Positions 59,620 through 64,000 of a stretch of 64,000 bases of DNA are shown here, in pieces. A program made the translations under genes and the position numbers. Source of the stretch: GCA-003244245 sp035606945 (GTDB taxonomy: Bacteria; Actinomycetota; Actinomycetes; Mycobacteriales; Pseudonocardiaceae); the NCBI GenBank assembly GCA_035606945.1, contig DATNDR010000005.1, positions 252,357-316,356 of the forward strand, read 5' to 3'. Positions within the stretch are counted from its first letter, which is position 1. The number at the start of each line of letters is the position of its first letter. The notes under the pieces were generated by a model, which was not told where the DNA came from, ran no database searches, and saw only the letters and a program-made list of their open reading frames with translations.

Positions 59620-61217
59620 GACCGTCGCGCCGCCGCCACGGTCTGAGTGGAAGTTCGCTCAGACAAATTCGGCGGGTGTTCACCGCGGATCAAATCAGCC
59701 CCCTTCTCAGCGATCATCATCACCGCGGCGTTCACGTTGCCATTGACCAGTTCGGGCATCACCGACGCATCGGCGATACGCAGTCCCTCGATTCCGTGGA
59801 CCCGCAGCTGGTCGTCGACCACCGCCTCGCGGTCGGGGCCCATCCGACAGGTACCAACCGGATGCCACACCGTCCCAGAGACTTTACGGATGTAGTCATG
59901 AAGGTCACGGGTGCTGGTAACGGATTGTCCGGGAGCCAGCTCCCGACCCCGCAGTTTGTCGAACGCACTGGTATGGGCCAGCTCGCGCGCGTACCGGATC
60001 CCATATTCCAGCACCGCGAGATCTGCATCCCGGCTCAGGTACTGCGCATCGAGCCGAACGAGAGCCGTCGGGTCGTTGGATGCCAGCGTCACCGTTCCCC
60101 TGCTGCGTGGCTGCGTCAGGATAGGCGCAAAGGTGAAGCCTGGACCGTTGGTCAGGTACTCCGGCGCGACGAACTGCACGGGTCCGAAGAAATACTGCAG
60201 GTCCGGGGCCACCTGATCATTCCGGCTTCCGCTCCACAAGAAAAGGCCGCCTTCGGCCAGCAGCTCTGGAGGGTCCAGCGAAACCAGGCTTTCGAACGCG
60301 ACGCCGAGCAGCAGGTGATCCGCCAAGTTTTGACCGACCCCGGGTAGATCGCACACCACATGAATGTCATGCCGTGCCAGCTGCTCTGCCGGTCCCAGCC
60401 CGGAAAGCATCAACAGCTTCGGTGTCTCGAAGGTCCCGCAGCACAGGATGACTTCGCGCTGCGCCCGGATGGTCGCCACCCCATTGGGGCCTGCATACTC
60501 GACGCCCCGGACCTGGCCCTGCTCGATAATCAGACGCGTCGCCCGTACCCCGGACAGCAGCTGAAGGCTCTTACGGCCCAGGATTGGTTTGACGAACGCG
60601 GACGCTGCGGTGGCTCGAATGCCATCGACGGTCCGGGTAGATTGGTAGAAGCCGGCGCCCGCTTCCTGCGAAGCTCCGTTGAAGTCGTTGTACTTTTCGG
60701 TGGCTCCCAATTCGGCAGCCGACTCAACAAAAGCATGCGATACGATGGACGGCTTCTGTAGATCAATGACCGATACCGGCCCGTTGTCGCCGCGGTACTG
60801 CGATGCGGGTCCGTGATATGTCTCCGACTTCTTGAAGTACGGAAGGACCTCCGCATAAGCCCACCCGTGGTTGCCAAGCCGAGACCAAGCGTCGAAGTTT
60901 CGACGATTTCCCCGGATGTATACCATCGCGTTGATCGCACTGCAGCCGCCGAGAACCTTACCTCGGGCAATGTCGATGGAACGCCCACCCAGCCCCGGCT
61001 GCGGCACGGTGGCGTAGCCCCAGTTCTCTGCACCCTTGGGATTCCACAAGCTGTACATCGCGTCCAGGCCCGGGGTATATATGGCCGGATTGGTGTCCAT
61101 GCCACCCAGCTCGAGCAACGCAACACTGCACTGCGGGTCCACGCTCAGCCGGGCGGCCAGGACACAGCCGGCCGTCCCCGCTCCCACCACTACGTAATCG
61201 ACGTGGGTGTCGGACAT
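59616..61217 (-). CDS. GMC oxidoreductase (copy B)
   Basis: A 533-residue GMC-family flavoenzyme. FAD motif YVVVGAGTAGCVLAARLS (7-24), GKVLGGCSAINAMVYIRGNRRNFDAW (signature 1), GTFETPKLLMLSGLGPAEQL (signature 2) and catalytic His in GTVWHPVGTCRMG followed by VMPELVNGNVNAAVMMIAEKGADLI. Start ATG 61217 has AAGGAGG; the frame upstream is unconserved. Coupled to the EthD-Nif11 fusion by ATGA. More like classic choline-dehydrogenase-type GMC proteins than copy A. Confidence 0.92.
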   Translation of the reverse strand: MSDTHVDYVVVGAGTAGCVLAARLSVDPQCSVALLELGGMDTNPAIYTPGLDAMYSLWNPKGAENWGYATVPQPGLGGRSIDIARGKVLGGCSAINAMVYIRGNRRNFDAWSRLGNHGWAYAEVLPYFKKSETYHGPASQYRGDNGPVSVIDLQKPSIVSHAFVESAAELGATEKYNDFNGASQEAGAGFYQSTRTVDGIRATAASAFVKPILGRKSLQLLSGVRATRLIIEQGQVRGVEYAGPNGVATIRAQREVILCCGTFETPKLLMLSGLGPAEQLARHDIHVVCDLPGVGQNLADHLLLGVAFESLVSLDPPELLAEGGLFLWSGSRNDQVAPDLQYFFGPVQFVAPEYLTNGPGFTFAPILTQPRSRGTVTLASNDPTALVRLDAQYLSRDADLAVLEYGIRYARELAHTSAFDKLRGRELAPGQSVTSTRDLHDYIRKVSGTVWHPVGTCRMGPDREAVVDDQLRVHGIEGLRIADASVMPELVNGNVNAAVMMIAEKGADLIRGEHPPNLSERTSTQTVAAARRS

Positions 61218-61246
61218 CGACGCCTCCTTGTCCTGCTCAGTCCGCC

Positions 61247-62140
61247 TCAGCGCATCGGATGTTTTTTCAGAAATACGTACGCGCCTTCGCCCACCGCGAC
61301 CGGGTTCATGCTCTGCAACCCGTGCGTGGCATTCGGAATGCCGCACCGTTCGGCCTGCGGAAGCCAGGTTATGAGAAAGCGCTGGACCTCCCGGAAACCG
61401 GGCATGACCGATTCGCTGTCGAGGCCCATCACCGCCAGCACCGGCATGTCCGGCTTGTGCTCCACCAGGTTATCCGCTTGCGACATCTGGAATTTCCATG
61501 ACACGACCGCAGGAAGGTCAACCGTGAAGGCCGTATCGACGCATCCTTCGACCCGCTGCCATACGTCAAGTGGGCCGGTCATCTCGACAGAACCGAGAAA
61601 GCTCGGCCCGGCTACGTCCATCATGTAGCTCCGTGCGGCCCCGAACTTGTCACCGGAATTGTAAAGCGCCATGGCGCGGTTGAAGGCGCTGACGTTGGCT
61701 TCCACGGCCTCCGGCGACTCGCGGTTCAGGTATGGCTCCAGCAGGATCGCCGAATGCGCTCGTTCCGGATAGGAGAGCAGGAACTGGAAACCGATGACAC
61801 CACCGAACGAGAATGCCATGATGTGCGCCTTCTGGATGCCTAGGTGGTCCAGGAGTTGCTTGGCGTGCTCGGCGCTCTCTTCGATGCTGAGGCTGCTCTT
61901 CTCCAGCGTGCTGCCGTTGTAGCCGGCCCGGTAATAACTGATGAGCTGATATTCCTCCAGCAGCCGAGGATAGAACCGCAGCGGAGTGATCAGGCTGTCC
62001 GCGATGTTGGTACCGTGTATACAGAGGATCGGCTCGCCGCTGCCGAGCACCGCGTACCGTAGCTCGGCGTTGCTGACCTTCACCCGTTGGTTGTGGTCGA
62101 CGTTCCATTCCCGACCCAGATAAAGGGTGTTCGTATACAT
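61247..62140 (-). CDS. Alpha/beta hydrolase (copy B, second hydrolase)
   Basis: A 297-residue paralogue of 55758-56651 with almost the same sequence: CIHGTNIADS, elbow MAFSFGGVIG (S111), His in NATHGLQSMNP, ending LKKHPMR. The ATG 62140 has GAAGGATGATC upstream; a longer frame to 62332 lies within the DJ-1 gene. The high identity between the copies, at both DNA and protein level, makes this the clearest mark of the duplication. Confidence 0.88.
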   Translation of the reverse strand: MYTNTLYLGREWNVDHNQRVKVSNAELRYAVLGSGEPILCIHGTNIADSLITPLRFYPRLLEEYQLISYYRAGYNGSTLEKSSLSIEESAEHAKQLLDHLGIQKAHIMAFSFGGVIGFQFLLSYPERAHSAILLEPYLNRESPEAVEANVSAFNRAMALYNSGDKFGAARSYMMDVAGPSFLGSVEMTGPLDVWQRVEGCVDTAFTVDLPAVVSWKFQMSQADNLVEHKPDMPVLAVMGLDSESVMPGFREVQRFLITWLPQAERCGIPNATHGLQSMNPVAVGEGAYVFLKKHPMR

Positions 62141-62168
62141 TGGATCATCCTTCAGGATTTGCAGTCTG

Positions 62169-62999
62169 CTACCAGCCGTAGCGGGTGAGTCCGGACTCCA
62201 GCACCTCGACGATGCGTTCGCCCGCTGGGTATGAGTCCCTGGCCGTCCGTGCCGTGATGAACGGGTAATCGACGACCACCGAAACCGGGCGGCCGAAGTT
62301 CCCGTAGAAGCCACCCTCGGGACCGGTTGCATCTCGCAGGATGTACTCCAGGACGAAGGGCGGTGGGCCGATCACGAAATCTGTCCGCTCGAAGCCGGTT
62401 CCGTCTTCCCAGTCGTCCTCCAGTGGGTGGCCGGTGACGTGCTTGCCCCAGAGGATGGACTTGCGAAGGTCGATTTCCCGGGCTAGCGCAAGGCACGTGA
62501 CGGCGTAGCATTCGGCGGCGATAGGTTTGCCGGCCTTGTAGAACGCCAGGATCAGGTCGTGAATCCGGAAGTTGTTCACCATGTCGACGAAGGGCCCGCT
62601 TCCGCCGACCAGCAGGAGCGCGTCGTAGGCGGTGGCCTCCTCCGAGACCCTGCTGAGCGCGGTGTAATAAGACTCGAGCTCGTCGAAATAGTGCTGCGAG
62701 CTGACGTACGGCCGGTCCGGAAACCACTCGTACAGGTTTATCGGGTCGTCCAATCGACCCGACATATCGACCTCATGCACACGCTTGGCAGTTTCCGGCG
62801 ACACCACGGAGTAACCTCTCGGTAGGTCGATATGCTTCGGGTCCATGCTCGGGGCCAGGGGCCGCGGTTTCTTGCCTCGCGGGGTCACGAAGGTTGATTC
62901 ATAGCCGGCTTCATCAAAATGATCCAACGGGCCTACGAGTTCCTCGCCCCAGTAACCCCACTCTGACAGTACAATCAATATTTTTTTCACAACCGTCAT
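62169..62999 (-). CDS. DJ-1/PfpI family protein (single domain)
   Basis: A 276-residue DJ-1/PfpI domain. ILIVLSEWGYWGEELVGPLDHFDEAGY opens the fold, LLVGGSGPFVDMVNNFRIHDLILAFYKAGK and AECYAVTCLALAREID hold the nucleophile-elbow Cys, and the C-terminus reads FGRPVSVVVDYPFITARTARDS...RYGW. It equals domain 2 of the 44565-46118 protein. ATG 62999 follows AAAGGA, three bases after the stop of the AGE-STAS gene; the second hydrolase starts 28 bases downstream. Members of this family include chaperones, amidases and glyoxalases; no choice is possible here. Confidence 0.83.
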   Translation of the reverse strand: MTVVKKILIVLSEWGYWGEELVGPLDHFDEAGYESTFVTPRGKKPRPLAPSMDPKHIDLPRGYSVVSPETAKRVHEVDMSGRLDDPINLYEWFPDRPYVSSQHYFDELESYYTALSRVSEEATAYDALLLVGGSGPFVDMVNNFRIHDLILAFYKAGKPIAAECYAVTCLALAREIDLRKSILWGKHVTGHPLEDDWEDGTGFERTDFVIGPPPFVLEYILRDATGPEGGFYGNFGRPVSVVVDYPFITARTARDSYPAGERIVEVLESGLTRYGW

Positions 63000-63003
63000 T
63001 CCT

Positions 63004-64000
63004 TTACGCTCTTGTGGTGTCGTCTGCGTCCAGCACAGTGACTCCGTTCAGGGCGCCCACGTCTTCGAGCGTATTTTTTACCTCTGGGTTCGCCCCGACG
63101 ACGGAAATAGTCGTGTCCAGATCGAGGTCCTGCTGGGCGAAGGCAAAAGCACGGGCGCACCGTTCTGACATGCTGCGTAATCCAGAAAGAAGAAGTACCA
63201 CTTCGCTGGCTCGAGCGGAGATGATCCGCTTCAACTCCAGTCTCAGGGCTATCACGGCGCTGTCGTCCATGTCCCCGTCCAATGTGAGCCGGGCCACTCT
63301 GCCGACGATGTCGCATGCGATGTCAAACGGGAGGGCAGCCGACACTATCCGTACGCGGACTTTCACGTCCTCGGGAGTCGGGGGTAGCTCGTCCCACTTC
63401 CCCCGGATGGCGAGCAGATGGCGCTCCGTCGGCTGCGCTGGGGGCGCTGGCAAGGTCACCGTCATCGCCTCGGGGTCAAAGTTCGCATAGCGGTTCCCGT
63501 TGACCCACACTGCATCAATTCTAATGCTTCCCGGGGGCAGCAGGTCCGGCGCTACCCGCAGAATGTTGTCCTTGAGCGCACCCTGCTTGGGCTTGAAGTA
63601 CAAATCTATTGGCTGCTTGGTGAGCAAGAGGTTGGTGTAGACCGTCGCCAGATAGCAAAGCTCGAACGAGTGGTAGCCGGACATCGAATGGCTGCCCTTG
63701 AACCGCTCGGTGCCCAGGACGTATGGGATACCGCTCGCGAGCACGTTGAAATATACACCGCCGGAGTCGTTGTCCGTGAACCAAGCGTTGTAGAACGCCG
63801 ACGACTCGCGGGCCAGCTGCAGGTACGGATCCAGTTCCTGGAGCGATCCGGCCAGGATCAGGTACGCGAGGATGCCCTGTTCCTGCTGCCACCAGGCCTT
63901 GCGGTCATGCCAGACGAAACGGTGAAATTCCTGCCCGGGCCCTAGCTCGCGCAGCAGGAGGTCATACCATCCGCCGCGCTGCTTGTCCCGTCCCACGTCG
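63004..64000 (-). CDS. AGE-like barrel / STAS fusion protein (5' end outside window)
   Basis: The visible 330 residues start with the C-terminal half of an N-acylglucosamine 2-epimerase-like alpha/alpha barrel (HDRKAWWQQEQGILAYLILA, YFNVLASGIPYVL, HSFELCYLATVYTNLLL). Then comes a beta-rich linker (VWVNGNRYANFDPEAMTVTLP) and a C-terminal STAS domain (RVARLTLDGDMDDSAVIALRLELKRIISARASEVVLLLSGLRSMSERCARAFAFAQQ). The frame is open at the window edge and the first in-frame GTG (63996) is too late for an AGE domain, so the gene continues upstream. The Ser in LLSGLRS is at the usual STAS phosphorylation loop. It is the first visible gene of the long operon. Role unknown; an AGE-STAS pairing is unusual. 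Confidence 0.7.
   Translation of the reverse strand, partial: DVGRDKQRGGWYDLLLRELGPGQEFHRFVWHDRKAWWQQEQGILAYLILAGSLQELDPYLQLARESSAFYNAWFTDNDSGGVYFNVLASGIPYVLGTERFKGSHSMSGYHSFELCYLATVYTNLLLTKQPIDLYFKPKQGALKDNILRVAPDLLPPGSIRIDAVWVNGNRYANFDPEAMTVTLPAPPAQPTERHLLAIRGKWDELPPTPEDVKVRVRIVSAALPFDIACDIVGRVARLTLDGDMDDSAVIALRLELKRIISARASEVVLLLSGLRSMSERCARAFAFAQQDLDLDTTISVVGANPEVKNTLEDVGALNGVTVLDADDTTRA

Overview
The window is high-GC actinobacterial DNA with GTG starts, many 4-bp stop/start overlaps and several probable leaderless promoters (TANNNT 6-8 bases before a GTG or ATG). The order sufR-sufB-sufD plus mptB-ABC-ctaA, the MptB mannosyltransferase and the LuxR-type LAL regulators suggest an order such as Pseudonocardiales. 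This taxonomic placement is inference.

Layout. 1-10.4 kb is core metabolism: sufD (cut by the window edge), sufB and sufR on the minus strand, then pyrD, menC, a sugar epimerase, mptB, an ABC exporter pair and ctaA (heme A synthase). 10.4-24.9 kb carries single genes and small operons: a PLP aminotransferase with a DMT exporter, a DUF885 peptidase, a quinone oxidoreductase, a lactonase-like metallo-hydrolase/FmdB/VOC group beside a LAL regulator, a glycosyltransferase divergent from a MerR regulator with a membrane protein, and a flavoprotein.

25.1-30.4 kb is a radical-SAM/selenium island. A metallophosphoesterase-radical SAM fusion diverges from a second radical SAM gene. That gene overlaps a redoxin gene whose first catalytic Cys is an in-frame UGA (U-x-x-C) followed by a SECIS-like hairpin. 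A MerA-like disulfide reductase follows. The redoxin is most likely a selenoprotein that standard gene calling breaks in two.

30.4-36.4 kb has a DUF6398-like protein, a lone adenine-specific DNA methyltransferase coupled to a MoaD-like protein and a BNR-repeat protein, and an ECF sigma factor. 36.3-44.5 kb is one same-strand run. In transcription order it holds a membrane protein, a SIR2 protein and an nSTAND-WD40 NTPase (a probable NAD-linked defence operon), followed 31 bases later by a compact lasso-peptide cluster A-C-B1-B2. The 51-residue precursor is absent from ordinary ORF calls; its predicted core is GSSAGSVHDAIAYYST with an Asp9 ring acceptor.

44.5-64 kb is an unfamiliar secondary-metabolism-like region: two DJ-1/PfpI proteins, a LAL regulator, an allene-oxide-cyclase-like secreted protein, and a long minus-strand operon containing two diverged copies of a cassette (MetX-like hydrolase, double EthD domain with Nif11-like domain, GMC oxidoreductase, second alpha/beta hydrolase), with SDR, Zn-ADH and ABM-type enzymes and an AGE-STAS fusion at the right edge. 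In one copy EthD and Nif11 are fused; in the other they lie in the same frame separated by a single TAA. A shared motif of about 18 bp lies upstream of two of the transcription units.
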